64,000 bases of DNA, from the NCBI GenBank assembly GCA_026692865.1, contig JAPLNI010000057.1:1-64000 (forward strand), in the 5' to 3' direction. The position numbers were made by a program, and so were the translations under genes. Below are positions 1-8,128 of this stretch, in pieces (the stretch's first letter is position 1; the number at the start of each line of letters is the position of its first letter). The stretch comes from Planctomycetota bacterium (GTDB lineage Bacteria > Planctomycetota > Planctomycetia > Pirellulales > Pirellulaceae). The notes beneath the pieces were generated by a model, which worked only from the letters and a program-made list of their open reading frames with translations, was not told the origin of the DNA and made no database searches.

Positions 1-36
1 ATGCGGTGGTTGTGGGTTCGACTCCCATCGCTGGCT
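1..36 (+). tRNA. 3' end of a tRNA (possibly tRNA-Thr), truncated by the window edge
   Basis: Positions 12-28 form a T arm: GTGGG, loop TTCGACT, CCCAT, with one G-T pair. They are followed by a seven-base acceptor strand CGCTGGC (29-35) and discriminator T at 36. CCA is not encoded. The matching 5' acceptor strand (expected GCCAGCG), D arm and anticodon lie before the window, so the isotype cannot be read. Many bacterial tRNA-Thr(UGU) genes end in a very similar T arm and acceptor, which is the only reason for suggesting Thr. Confidence 0.6.
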
Positions 37-111
37 TTCCTGGTCTCGCCGTGCGCGGTAATTTGCGTTCGCTGGTCAACTTATTGTCTTGAGAGAAGTA
101 GATAAACACTG

Positions 112-1437
112 ATGTCGCATGCTGTTATGGTAGATTTAAGAGAAACTGTTCTTGCCAACCAGAGCTTCGGACCTCAAGACATCGATCGTATTAATCGAAC
201 GATTATCGAGGATCCAACTCAGTTTGCGATCCTTCGTGACGCGGTTAACGAGCTTCAGTCGGACGAAAATCTTTCGCCAGCTTCCATGACACGGCTGGGC
301 GTTTGCCAGACGTTGATCGGTCGCTTTAAGGACGCTCAAGAGACGCTCAAGCAAGCCGACGGCGGTGCTTTGGCTCAATATTTTTTAGGAAAAGTTCACT
401 TCCAACTTGCCGAGTACGAAAAGGCAGTTCAGTACTACGAAGCGGCTCAAAAGTCGGGATACACCGTAGAGCTTTGCCAGCTTGCGATTGCAGAAGTCAA
501 ACGTTACGCAGGTCAAAAAGAAGAAGCGATGAAGCTTCTAGACAATATCTTTGGCCCTGTCGAGCAATCTGCTGAATATCTTTACCAGCGTGGTGCGACG
601 GTTGCCGCTGTTGGCGGTAATCTCAGTGAGACCATGGCTCTTTATCATCGTGCAGTTACCGTTGATCCGAAGCATCAAGGTGCTCTGTTCGGTCTTGCCT
701 TGGAAAACGACCGATTGGGTAACGACGGAATGTCGCTGGATTACTATCAGCGTGCAGCTAACGTTGTTCCTGCTCACGTCGGTACTCTGATCAACCTAGG
801 CGTCATTTACGAAGACAAAAACGAGTTCGCGAAAGCACAGGCTTGCTATCGACGAGTTCTCGAAGTAGCTCCTGATCACGCTCGAGCCAAGCTTTACTTG
901 AAGGATGCTTCCGCAGGCGGAAACATCCTCTACGACGAAGACTCGGCCAAGAAGAACGAGCGTTTGGCCCAAGTTCTCAATATCCCAGTATCCGATTTCG
1001 AACTATCAGTTCGATCGCGAAATTGTCTTCAGAAGATGGGCGTTCGAACCCTCGGCGATTTGGCGCGCACGACCGAAGCAACTTTGCTATCCAGCAAGAA
1101 CTTTGGCGAGACATCGCTTGTTGAAATCACAGAGATGTTGACATCGCGAGGCCTAAGTCTTGGTCAGTTTGCGAACGAAAAGAAGGACGAAGATCCACCG
1201 TTGGATGTATCCAGCCTGAGTGCTGACCAGCAAGCACTGCTCGATCGTCCAATTGCCGATCTCAATCTTTCGGTTCGTGCCCGTAAGTGCATGGTCCGTC
1301 TGCAACTAACCACGATTGGTGAGTTGGCAAGAAAGTCGTGCGACGATCTTCTCGAATGCAAGAACTTTGGGGTGACGAGCCTTAATGAAGTTCGTGAAAA
1401 ACTAACCATTATGGGTCTTAAGCTACGTGGCGACTGA
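112..1437 (+). CDS. TPR protein with two RNA polymerase alpha-CTD-like domains
   Basis: A 441-residue cytosolic protein with no signal peptide. Residues ~45-275 are tandem TPR helices, for example the [20 protein letters not shown] and [15 protein letters not shown] regions. Two domains resembling the C-terminal domain of RNA polymerase alpha follow, at ~294-354 and ~380-441. Domain 1 has SVRSRNC, which aligns R301, N304 and C305 with E. coli alpha R265, N268 and C269, and then FGETSLVEI, which keeps the G, S and E of the DNA-contacting GKKSLTE segment. Domain 2 has SVRARKC (R389 kept, N268 replaced by K392) and FGVTSLNEV. In alpha this domain binds UP elements and activators. A role in transcription here is inference; the helix-hairpin-helix fold could serve other DNA or protein contacts. 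The ATG at 112 was chosen; an in-frame ATG at 127 is possible. The 3' end overlaps tgt by 11 bases, suggesting co-translation. Confidence 0.85.
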   Translation: MSHAVMVDLRETVLANQSFGPQDIDRINRTIIEDPTQFAILRDAVNELQSDENLSPASMTRLGVCQTLIGRFKDAQETLKQADGGALAQYFLGKVHFQLAEYEKAVQYYEAAQKSGYTVELCQLAIAEVKRYAGQKEEAMKLLDNIFGPVEQSAEYLYQRGATVAAVGGNLSETMALYHRAVTVDPKHQGALFGLALENDRLGNDGMSLDYYQRAANVVPAHVGTLINLGVIYEDKNEFAKAQACYRRVLEVAPDHARAKLYLKDASAGGNILYDEDSAKKNERLAQVLNIPVSDFELSVRSRNCLQKMGVRTLGDLARTTEATLLSSKNFGETSLVEITEMLTSRGLSLGQFANEKKDEDPPLDVSSLSADQQALLDRPIADLNLSVRARKCMVRLQLTTIGELARKSCDDLLECKNFGVTSLNEVREKLTIMGLKLRGD

Positions 1438-2542
1438 TCGATTCGCCTTCCAGCTTCTCAACCACGATGTGTCGACTCCGGCGCGTCGTGGACGGATGTG
1501 GCTTAAAAGCGGTGTTGTAGAGACGCCCGTCTTTATGCCCGTCGGAACCCAGGGGACTGTAAAAGGGATTACACAATTTCACCTGGAAGAAACCGGTGCC
1601 CAGATCATTTTGGGCAACACGTATCACCTGTCCTTGCGACCAGGTAGTGAGCGAGTTGCAAGGCTGGGCGGTCTTCACAAGTTTATCGGTTGGAACAAAC
1701 CGATTCTCACCGATAGTGGTGGATTTCAGATCTTCTCACTCGCTGATCGAGCGATCGTCACTGAAGAGGCAGTCGATTTTAAGTCGCATTTAGATGGCTC
1801 GAAGATACATCTTCGGCCAGAGGATTCAATTCGGATCCAGGAAGACTTGGGTAGCGACATTGCGATGGTGCTGGATCACTTGATCGCCCTTCCTGCACCG
1901 GAGTCAGTGGCACTCGAAGCCTGTCAAAGGAGCATCCGCTGGGCTGAACGTTGCAAAGCGTTTGCGACACGTCAGGACCAAGCCAAGTTTGCAATTGTGC
2001 AAGGCGGATTGGATGCCGATTTGCGAGTCGATTGCGCGGAGCAGTTGGTCAAGATTGGATTTGATGGATACGCCGTTGGTGGTTTGAGTGTCGGAGAGCC
2101 ACCGCCAGAGATGTATCGCATTCTTGACTGCACTTGTCCGGCGCTGCCTGAAGATCAACCTAGGTATCTGATGGGCGTAGGCAGGCCGATTGATTTAGTC
2201 GAAGGAGTTGCCCGAGGCATCGATATGTTTGACTGCGTAATGCCAACACGCAACGGTAGGAATGCGCTGGCGTTCACCGCTGATGGTTCACTCAGGCTTC
2301 GAAACCTTTGTCACGCCGATGATGAAAGGCCGCTTGAAGAAGACTGCCCATGTCAGGCATGTAAGCACAGCCGGGCCTACTTGCGTCATTTGTTTATCGC
2401 CGAAGAGATGTTGGGCCCCATCCTGTTATCGATCCACAATGTGACTTTCTATCAACGATTGATGGCGAGAATTCGACTCGCGATCGAAGAGAATCGTTAT
2501 GCGAGCTTCTTAGAAGAGCAGCGAATCCGCCTCGCAAAATAA
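1427..2542 (+). CDS. tgt: Queuine/preQ1 tRNA-ribosyltransferase (tRNA-guanine transglycosylase)
   Basis: Exchanges the wobble guanine of GUN-anticodon tRNAs (Asp, Asn, His, Tyr) for preQ1 in queuosine synthesis; cytosolic. The 371 residues match the usual bacterial length. [10 protein letters not shown] carries the catalytic acid/base Asp96. [12 protein letters not shown] carries the nucleophile Asp269. Zinc ligands are C307, C309 and C312 in CPCQACKHS plus H337 in LSIHN. The start is a GTG at 1427 inside the last codons of the upstream TPR gene; no ATG nearby would keep the conserved N-terminus ([10 protein letters not shown]). Overlap with the upstream gene suggests coupled translation. No other queuosine gene is in the window. 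Confidence 0.97.
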   Translation: MATDRFAFQLLNHDVSTPARRGRMWLKSGVVETPVFMPVGTQGTVKGITQFHLEETGAQIILGNTYHLSLRPGSERVARLGGLHKFIGWNKPILTDSGGFQIFSLADRAIVTEEAVDFKSHLDGSKIHLRPEDSIRIQEDLGSDIAMVLDHLIALPAPESVALEACQRSIRWAERCKAFATRQDQAKFAIVQGGLDADLRVDCAEQLVKIGFDGYAVGGLSVGEPPPEMYRILDCTCPALPEDQPRYLMGVGRPIDLVEGVARGIDMFDCVMPTRNGRNALAFTADGSLRLRNLCHADDERPLEEDCPCQACKHSRAYLRHLFIAEEMLGPILLSIHNVTFYQRLMARIRLAIEENRYASFLEEQRIRLAK

Positions 2543-2560
2543 CCGCATTCTCAGGTTACA

Positions 2561-2586
2561 CTGAGCCGATGACGCTAGCCACGGGT
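2561..2586 (+). repeat. Dispersed repeat fragment, CTAGCCACGGGT type, copy 1
   Basis: These 26 bases match 43483-43508 with three mismatches (shared core CTAGCCACGGGT). Both copies are intergenic. It contains a near-palindrome around AGCCG...CTAGCCAC. Function unknown; probably a degenerate intergenic repeat. Confidence 0.55.
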
Positions 2587-2670
2587 GACGCGCGGCGATT
2601 AATGGTTTGAATTATTGGAAAGATTACCGGGGTGAACCCGCAGCAAGCGCACACCGCTCAGGTTTCATCA

Positions 2671-2703
2671 GTACAGTCTGGTGGAGTCTGGTACTGTCTG
2701 GTG
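2671..2703 (+). repeat. Short tandem repeat, 10-base period, three units
   Basis: GTACAGTCTG, GTGGAGTCTG and GTACTGTCTG lie head to tail, followed by GTG. The rest of the 300-base gap after tgt contains only the two dispersed repeat fragments listed here and no supportable gene. Confidence 0.6.
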
Positions 2704-2776
2704 TTGGAAGCAATTAGTCAAACGGCAGTATGATAACCACTCTATGTAGTTCGAGTAGATTATTCTGAATTAGCAT

Positions 2777-2804
2777 TTGGACGGGACAATGGTCCCATCC
2801 TACG
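2777..2804 (-). repeat. Dispersed GGGACCATTGTCCC-type repeat, copy 1
   Basis: On the minus strand this reads CGTAGGATGGGACCATTG followed by TCCCGTCCAA. It matches 27974-28001 with two mismatches and partly matches 29323-29345 and 29831-29850. All copies are intergenic. The core GGGACnnTnGTCCC is a near-palindrome. Confidence 0.7.
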
Positions 2805-2842
2805 ATAGGCTTGCGTTAATTTTGGAGTGAGGTTGAGGCAAG

Positions 2843-3316
2843 ATGAGCACACTCGATTTGTGGCAACTGATGGCCAATGTTGTGACGGTCTTTGGATTGC
2901 CGCTTGCTATTTACACGTACGTATCGGGGCAGCGCAAAGAACGCGACAACGAGGATGAGGAGGTTTATCAAATCCTCTCCGACGCGTATATCGATTTCAT
3001 GAAGTTGGCACTCGAGCACTGCGACCTCAAGTTGCGAACCCGGTCAGCAACACCGGACTTGAACGAAGACCAACGCGAGAAGATGCAGATATTGTTCGAG
3101 ATTTTGATCTCGCTTTTTGAGCGAGCCTATTTGACAGCATACAACGAGAACATGACTCCCGAACAACGTCGTCGTTGGCATAGTTGGGACGATTTCATGA
3201 GAGAGTGGTGCAGACGCGAAGACTTTCATAACTCACTCCCTGTGTTGCTTCAGGGCGAGGACATGGACTTCGCTGCCTATATCCGCCGAATTGACGAAGA
3301 AGAGCGAGCCAAGTAA
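2843..3316 (+). CDS. Small membrane-anchored protein of unknown function
   Basis: 157 residues; the family was not recognised. Residues ~7-27 (LMANVVTVFGLPLAIYTYV) form one hydrophobic segment followed by a positive stretch (GQRKERD), consistent with an N-terminal membrane anchor and a cytoplasmic C-terminal part. The remainder is helical and rich in acidic residues, Trp and Arg (RRRWHSWDDFMREWCRRE). The ATG at 2843 has a good ribosome site (TTGAGGCAAG) about eight bases upstream. It stands alone: 300 bases from tgt and about 100 from the next gene. The overall look (TM plus helical tail) resembles several loosely defined small families, so no function is assigned. Confidence 0.7.
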   Translation: MSTLDLWQLMANVVTVFGLPLAIYTYVSGQRKERDNEDEEVYQILSDAYIDFMKLALEHCDLKLRTRSATPDLNEDQREKMQILFEILISLFERAYLTAYNENMTPEQRRRWHSWDDFMREWCRREDFHNSLPVLLQGEDMDFAAYIRRIDEEERAK

Positions 3317-3417
3317 GTCTTGGTTGACTGAAAAGTCCTTCGAAGACAGCCTCAAAGGTCTTGACGCCACAACGTGTTAACGGCTATTTCGTTAGCTGGT
3401 TCGCGAAAGGAATCGTC

Positions 3418-4854
3418 ATGCGTTTGCCCAATTTTATTTTTAAGAATCGGAAATTGGGCTACCGGTCTGTTCGTATTCGCCAGGCGATCGCAGTTCGAGT
3501 TGCGCTCTTGCTGATTGTATTCGCGGCTGCCGCGACCTTTAATCAAAGCAACATTGCCTTCGGTCAATTAAATGATCAGAGTGTTGGGCAGGACTTAAGT
3601 CAGACCGCTAGCGGATCGATTCCTCCTTCTTTATCTGAGCCATCACTTGCTTCAACGCGTTCTTCTACGTTAGATCGGGAGTGGTACTACAACGGTTGGT
3701 CTGGTCCTGGGTTTGTGCTGTTGAAGTCTGGGAATGTCATACACGGCGACGTGATTACTCAAGGGAATGGTCTGCTTGTGAGATTAGACAATACGGGCGA
3801 GATCAACCTGGGCAGTTCTAACGTAGTTGCAGTGAAGGAATCGTTGCTAGGACTTTATGACTATCAGGTTGCGCGCGTTGTTCGATGGGAGTCCGGTGAG
3901 CACTGGAACCTCGCCAAGTGGTGCTTGCGAAACGGTCTGATGGATCAAGCTTATTATCACTATCTGAAATTGAAGGCTGTTGCTGGTAGCCATCCGTCGT
4001 TCAAGCGGATGGAAGCAGAAATCAAATCGGAATTGCTTTTAGATCCGGTCGTCAAAGAAGCACTACGAGCGAGAAACGTTCAGCAGGCTTCAGCGAACCC
4101 TACATCGCTTGCAAGTAACGACGAATCACCCAAGCCCAGTCCCGAAGCGGTACCAATTTCCGAACTGGCTAAGATTGAAGTCAACACGCCGAAGGTAAAA
4201 TCCGCGGTAGACACTTCGCATTTGGTACTTGATCGATACACCCAAGAGTTTTTTCGTCAACAAGTGTATCCGTTTCTAGTTTTAAAGTGTGGTCAAGCTG
4301 GATGTCATGGCGGATCCGGAAAAAGCGAGTTTCAGATTACTCGCAGTGGTTCTCAAAGAAATCGCCGAACCAGCGACGCAAGCCTTGCCACGACCATTCA
4401 ATACGTAGTCGATTCAAACTTCGAGCAAACGCCATTATTTAGCAAAGCTACCGCGGCCCATGGTAATCGCAACAACGCGCCTCTGGAGATGAACACTCCG
4501 GCAGACCGTGAGCTCGTCGAACGACTCAGGTACTGGCACGCAGCACTCCATCGCAACACCTACCGACCGATTGCTTCACCACAGGTTGCAAACGCCGTCC
4601 GTCCGACTCAGGAGTTCCCAAGGCTTGCATCGAATGGAAATGCTGCTCCGACTAGCCCAGTACCCATGTCAAACCCAGCTCAAGTCCCAGCTCAAGTCAT
4701 GGTGGAACCTAACACACTGGTTCCGGAAGTGGGTAGCGGTTTACTCATGCTGGAGCGCGAGATCGCCAAGCTTGAAGCGATCGAAAAAGCTAGAAAAACC
4801 TGCGATTTGCATAATCCGGCCGAATTCAACAAGCAATTTGGGACGAACCCATAA
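3418..4854 (+). CDS. Exported protein with a cytochrome c-like segment containing a CX4CH motif
   Basis: About 478 residues, planctomycete type. The ATG at 3418 is preferred over an upstream in-frame TTG (3361) because AAAGGA lies just before it and it places the hydrophobic segment (VALLLIVFAAAATF) near the N-terminus after a basic region. Residues ~70-125 (WYYNGWSGPGFVLLKSGNVI and onward) look like a small beta domain. Residues ~265-370 resemble the planctomycete cytochrome c-like module (FFRQQVYPFLVLKCGQAGCH), but the haem motif is C-GQAG-CH, four residues between the cysteines rather than two. A low-complexity Pro/Ala/Val stretch follows. Likely anchored and periplasmic. Haem binding is not shown; the cysteines could instead form a disulfide or bind metal. 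Confidence 0.72.
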   Translation: MRLPNFIFKNRKLGYRSVRIRQAIAVRVALLLIVFAAAATFNQSNIAFGQLNDQSVGQDLSQTASGSIPPSLSEPSLASTRSSTLDREWYYNGWSGPGFVLLKSGNVIHGDVITQGNGLLVRLDNTGEINLGSSNVVAVKESLLGLYDYQVARVVRWESGEHWNLAKWCLRNGLMDQAYYHYLKLKAVAGSHPSFKRMEAEIKSELLLDPVVKEALRARNVQQASANPTSLASNDESPKPSPEAVPISELAKIEVNTPKVKSAVDTSHLVLDRYTQEFFRQQVYPFLVLKCGQAGCHGGSGKSEFQITRSGSQRNRRTSDASLATTIQYVVDSNFEQTPLFSKATAAHGNRNNAPLEMNTPADRELVERLRYWHAALHRNTYRPIASPQVANAVRPTQEFPRLASNGNAAPTSPVPMSNPAQVPAQVMVEPNTLVPEVGSGLLMLEREIAKLEAIEKARKTCDLHNPAEFNKQFGTNP

Positions 4855-4899
4855 ACGCACCTAGCATCCAGTTTCAAGTTGGAGATGCTCCGGAATTTC

Positions 4900-4918
4900 C
4901 AGTTGAGTCTCTCAACTG
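4900..4918 (+). other. Hairpin upstream of aspS
   Basis: CAGTTGAG, loop TCT, CTCAACTG: a perfect eight-base stem between the cytochrome-like gene and aspS. No T tract follows, so it is not a clear intrinsic terminator. It could be part of a Rho-dependent end or of the aspS leader. Confidence 0.35.
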
Positions 4919-5028
4919 AGATTACCAATCTGGGGAGCCAAGTAGCCTGTGACATCGGCTAGCGTTTTTCTGTATGAACCGTAGAATCACTGGTTCTCGA
5001 TTTTCAATACCAAGAAAGCCCCTGAATT

Positions 5029-6813
5029 ATGATGCGAACGCATACCTGCGGTCAACTTCGATCCCATGACATCGGCAAGAGCGTGACTCTTTGTGGCTGG
5101 GTTGATACTTTGCGAGACCACAGCGGAGCGATTTTTCTGGATCTTCGCGATCGTTACGGCGTGACACAAGTTGTCGTGCAACGCGAGAGTGGCGAAGAGA
5201 CTCTGGAGATGGCTAAAAAGTTGCGTGGCGAAGATGTTGTGAAGATCATCGGGACCGTAGCCTCGCGTTTGGAAGGCAAAACCAATATCAAACTTGAGAC
5301 GGGCGAGATTGAACTGCGAGCGACATCGGTCGAGGTGCTCAACCGCGCGACGACGCCTCCTTTCTTTCCAGATCAAGGAGAACTGCCTGGCGAAGAGATC
5401 CGTCTGAAGTATCGCTACTTGGATCTTCGTCGAAAGTCGATGCAGAACACGCTGATTCTTCGCAGTCGCATTATCAAGGCTATGCGCGACTACTTTGACA
5501 AGCGTGATTTCATTGACGTGGAAACACCGATCCTCGGAAGAAGCACTCCAGAAGGGGCTCGCGATTACTTGGTGCCAAGTCGTGTTCATCGCAACCACTT
5601 CTTTGCACTTCCTCAGTCCCCTCAGTTGTACAAGCAAATCATGATGGTTGCTGGTTACGACCGGTACATTCAAATTGCACGATGTTTCCGAGACGAAGAT
5701 CTTCGCGCTGATCGACAACCCGAGTTCACGCAAATGGACTTGGAAATGAGCTTTGTCAACAACGAAGACATCATCGGAATGATCGATGGACTGATGGTAC
5801 AGTTAGCAAAAGATATTCTCGGTATCGAGCTTCAAACTCCATTGCCTCGGATCACTTATGACGAAGCCATGCGTCGCTTCGGACATGATGCACCGGACCT
5901 TCGATACGGCATGGAAATTGTCGACCTAACATCGATTGCCAAAGAAACATCGTTCCGTGTCTTCCGAGCGACTGCCGACGAAGGCGGATTCGTTCGCGGC
6001 ATCAAAGTCGATTTGAGAGCCGAAGAATTCTCGAGAAAGAGAATCGATGAGCTTACGGAAATCGTCAAAAACGATTTCGGTGCCAAAGGGCTCGCGTGGT
6101 TTCGTGCCGAACCAGACGGATCCTTGTGGTCACCGATCAGTAAGAATATCGAGCCACCGCAATTGGAAGCCATCAAACAAGCATTCGATGCCAAGCCAGG
6201 CGATCTAATGTTCATCCTTGCTGACAGTTGGGAGATCACTTGCAAGGGACTCAACGGTTTGCGTCGTCGATTGGCTGCCGAGCTGAAGCTGTACGACCCG
6301 AAGACGATGAATTTCTCGTGGGTTGTCGAGTTCCCGATGTTTGAACGGGACAGCGAAGAAAACCGTTGGGTCGCAATGCACCATCCTTTTACGGCTCCTC
6401 GCGTTCAAGACATGCATCTTCTGGAAAGCGATCCCGGTGCATGTCGAGCTCAAGCCTATGACTTGATCATCAACGGTTATGAGGCTGGTGGCGGAACAAT
6501 TCGAATCCACGATAGCACCATCCAGCAGCAGGTCTTCAGTCTCTTGGGAATCACTCCGGATATCGCCAAGGACCGCTTCGGCTTCTTGTTAGATGCCTTG
6601 CAGTACGGAGCACCACCTCACGGTGGAATCGCACTTGGCGTCGACCGCGTTGTAATGCTCTTTTCGGGACTGGACAACATCCGAGACGTGATCGCATTCC
6701 CCAAGACACAACGAGCGATCGACATGATGACCGAAGCACCAGGCACAGTCGAAACCAAACAGCTCCGAGAACTGCATATTCAATTGAGCCATCCACCCGA
6801 AATCAAAGCTTAG
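5029..6813 (+). CDS. aspS: Aspartyl-tRNA synthetase
   Basis: Class II synthetase charging tRNA-Asp; cytosolic, 594 residues, the normal bacterial size including the GAD insertion. Order seen: N-terminal OB-fold anticodon-binding domain (HTCGQLRSHDIGKSVTLCGW), class II motif 1 (DFIDVETPILGRSTPEGARD), motif 2 (RCFRDEDLRADRQPEFTQMD), the GAD domain in the ~300-400 region, and motif 3 (GGIALGVDRVVML). Two adjacent ATGs (5029, 5032) are both plausible starts. It stands alone with about 170 bases upstream containing a hairpin. Whether it is discriminating or also charges tRNA-Asn cannot be told from the sequence; gatCAB is not in the window. Confidence 0.97.
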   Translation: MMRTHTCGQLRSHDIGKSVTLCGWVDTLRDHSGAIFLDLRDRYGVTQVVVQRESGEETLEMAKKLRGEDVVKIIGTVASRLEGKTNIKLETGEIELRATSVEVLNRATTPPFFPDQGELPGEEIRLKYRYLDLRRKSMQNTLILRSRIIKAMRDYFDKRDFIDVETPILGRSTPEGARDYLVPSRVHRNHFFALPQSPQLYKQIMMVAGYDRYIQIARCFRDEDLRADRQPEFTQMDLEMSFVNNEDIIGMIDGLMVQLAKDILGIELQTPLPRITYDEAMRRFGHDAPDLRYGMEIVDLTSIAKETSFRVFRATADEGGFVRGIKVDLRAEEFSRKRIDELTEIVKNDFGAKGLAWFRAEPDGSLWSPISKNIEPPQLEAIKQAFDAKPGDLMFILADSWEITCKGLNGLRRRLAAELKLYDPKTMNFSWVVEFPMFERDSEENRWVAMHHPFTAPRVQDMHLLESDPGACRAQAYDLIINGYEAGGGTIRIHDSTIQQQVFSLLGITPDIAKDRFGFLLDALQYGAPPHGGIALGVDRVVMLFSGLDNIRDVIAFPKTQRAIDMMTEAPGTVETKQLRELHIQLSHPPEIKA

Positions 6814-6898
6814 AAATCGGAAGTCAAGAACTCGGTCCAATATTTCATCAGTCCAATCCATCTCCATCGCCGAAACATTCGAGAAGTGACTAGCAAGA

Positions 6899-7594
6899 AT
6901 GCTTATCAAATCCATAGCGTTTGCGATCTGTATCTCTGTCTGCTTTGAATCACCGCTCAGCAAGTATGAGACGGCTGCAGCGAAGTGGGAACCGGAGATT
7001 GTCAAGCTAGAGCAGCTTGATCAATCGGAAGTCGCTGGTGCTAACGACATTCTGTTTCTTGGAAGTTCGAGTATCCGATTATGGAAGGAAATCGCTCAAG
7101 ACATGGCTCCGTGGTCGGTTGTCAGCCGAGGCTATGGCGGAGCCAAGTACAGCGACCTAGCGATCTACGTGAATAGGCTTGTCGCTACACATCACCCACG
7201 AGCGGTGGTCATCTACGTCGGTAACGATATTACTGGTAAGTCATCCGATAAAACGCCGGAAGAAATTGTTCTGCTAGTCGATCACATCACAACAAACATC
7301 CAGGCTAAGTTGCCCAACACGGATATTTTCTTTATAGGGATCACTCCGGCTCCAGTTCGCTGGCAAGCCTGGCCCGAAATAAGTGCGGCAAACGTCGCGA
7401 TCGCTGAGTACTGTAAACTCAAATCGACAACTCATTTTATTGCGACCGCGAAAGAATACTTGAATGATCAAGGTATGCCTCGTGAAGAGCTTTTTCTCAA
7501 GGATCGTCTTCATCAAAACACCGATGGATATGCGATCTGGAATAAAATCATTAAGCGCGGCTTAGAAAGCGTCCTAACGAACAAGCCAAAATGA
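6899..7594 (+). CDS. Exported SGNH/GDSL-type hydrolase
   Basis: 231 residues. The N-terminus (LIKSIAFAICISVCF) looks like a signal peptide or short anchor. SGNH blocks are visible: FLGSSSIRLW (probable nucleophile Ser57 in block I), RGYGGAKYSD (block II Gly), VIYVGNDI (block III Asn) and KDRLHQNTDGY (Asp202 and His205, block V). This family includes esterases, lipases and carbohydrate esterases; the substrate is not predictable. Its stop overlaps the start of the next gene (ATGA at 7591-7594), so the two are probably translated together. Confidence 0.88.
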   Translation: MLIKSIAFAICISVCFESPLSKYETAAAKWEPEIVKLEQLDQSEVAGANDILFLGSSSIRLWKEIAQDMAPWSVVSRGYGGAKYSDLAIYVNRLVATHHPRAVVIYVGNDITGKSSDKTPEEIVLLVDHITTNIQAKLPNTDIFFIGITPAPVRWQAWPEISAANVAIAEYCKLKSTTHFIATAKEYLNDQGMPREELFLKDRLHQNTDGYAIWNKIIKRGLESVLTNKPK

Positions 7595-7932
7595 ACGCGA
7601 TTCGAATCGAAATCCCGTTATCTGTGGACGATTTAGATTTCACTGATTACCTACAATCCAATTGGGCCCTGTACCGCCAAGCACTCAACGGCAGATCAAA
7701 AGACCACGACCCACGGTCCGAAGTCGACACGATTCGAATTACCGAAGTACATTTAGATTCCAATCATGCGGTCATCGGCTACGAAGTCGACTTTTGCATA
7801 AGAAATGGTTGCCAAGACCGAGTCGATTCCGACACCCATTGTCGACAAGTCATCGCGCGACGCGATGGCCGTTGCTTCGTCTTTCAAAGCGACTCACCCG
7901 CAGAAACGCGATCAACCGACGAGGAATTTTGA
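7591..7932 (+). CDS. Small protein of unknown function coupled to the SGNH hydrolase
   Basis: 113 residues, not recognised. No signal peptide or membrane segment. The acidic N-terminal half (IPLSVDDLDFTDYLQSNWAL) is followed by a region with an alternating strand-like pattern (NHAVIGYEVDFCIRNGCQDR). ATG overlaps the upstream stop by four bases, which supports it being a real gene. A double-hairpin dispersed repeat follows it, before the convergent VWA gene. Confidence 0.65.
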   Translation: MNAIRIEIPLSVDDLDFTDYLQSNWALYRQALNGRSKDHDPRSEVDTIRITEVHLDSNHAVIGYEVDFCIRNGCQDRVDSDTHCRQVIARRDGRCFVFQSDSPAETRSTDEEF

Positions 7933-7995
7933 AAACGATTTCGAAACGTTTTCTTCGTTTGCAGAACTAGTGCTTCGTCCAGATTAGTTTCTTGG

Positions 7996-8078
7996 GTAGC
8001 TGAATTCGTAAGAATTCAGATGTCGATGAAAACGATTGCAAAAGCTGGAGTTTTCAGATGTCTTACGACATCTGCTAC
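7996..8078 (+). repeat. Dispersed double-hairpin repeat, copy A
   Basis: Begins GTAGCTGAATTCGTAAGAAT and contains hairpin 1 (GAATTC GTAA GAATTC), then about 35 less conserved bases, then hairpin 2 (CAGATGTC TTAC GACATCTG). Related full copies are at 22060-22144 and, inverted, 29188-29275; a half copy is at 46226-46260. This copy lies between convergent genes. The two hairpin loops, GTAA and TTAC, are complementary to each other, so the whole element is itself a loose inverted repeat. Confidence 0.85.
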
Positions 8079-8128
8079 AAGCACAAACGCCAATTTCTAG
8101 GTTGGACAAAGGACTCGTTATCCTCACA

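Noticed and set aside
4987-5733. 248-residue minus-strand frame over aspS
   Set aside because: Antisense shadow of the clearly conserved aspartyl-tRNA synthetase.
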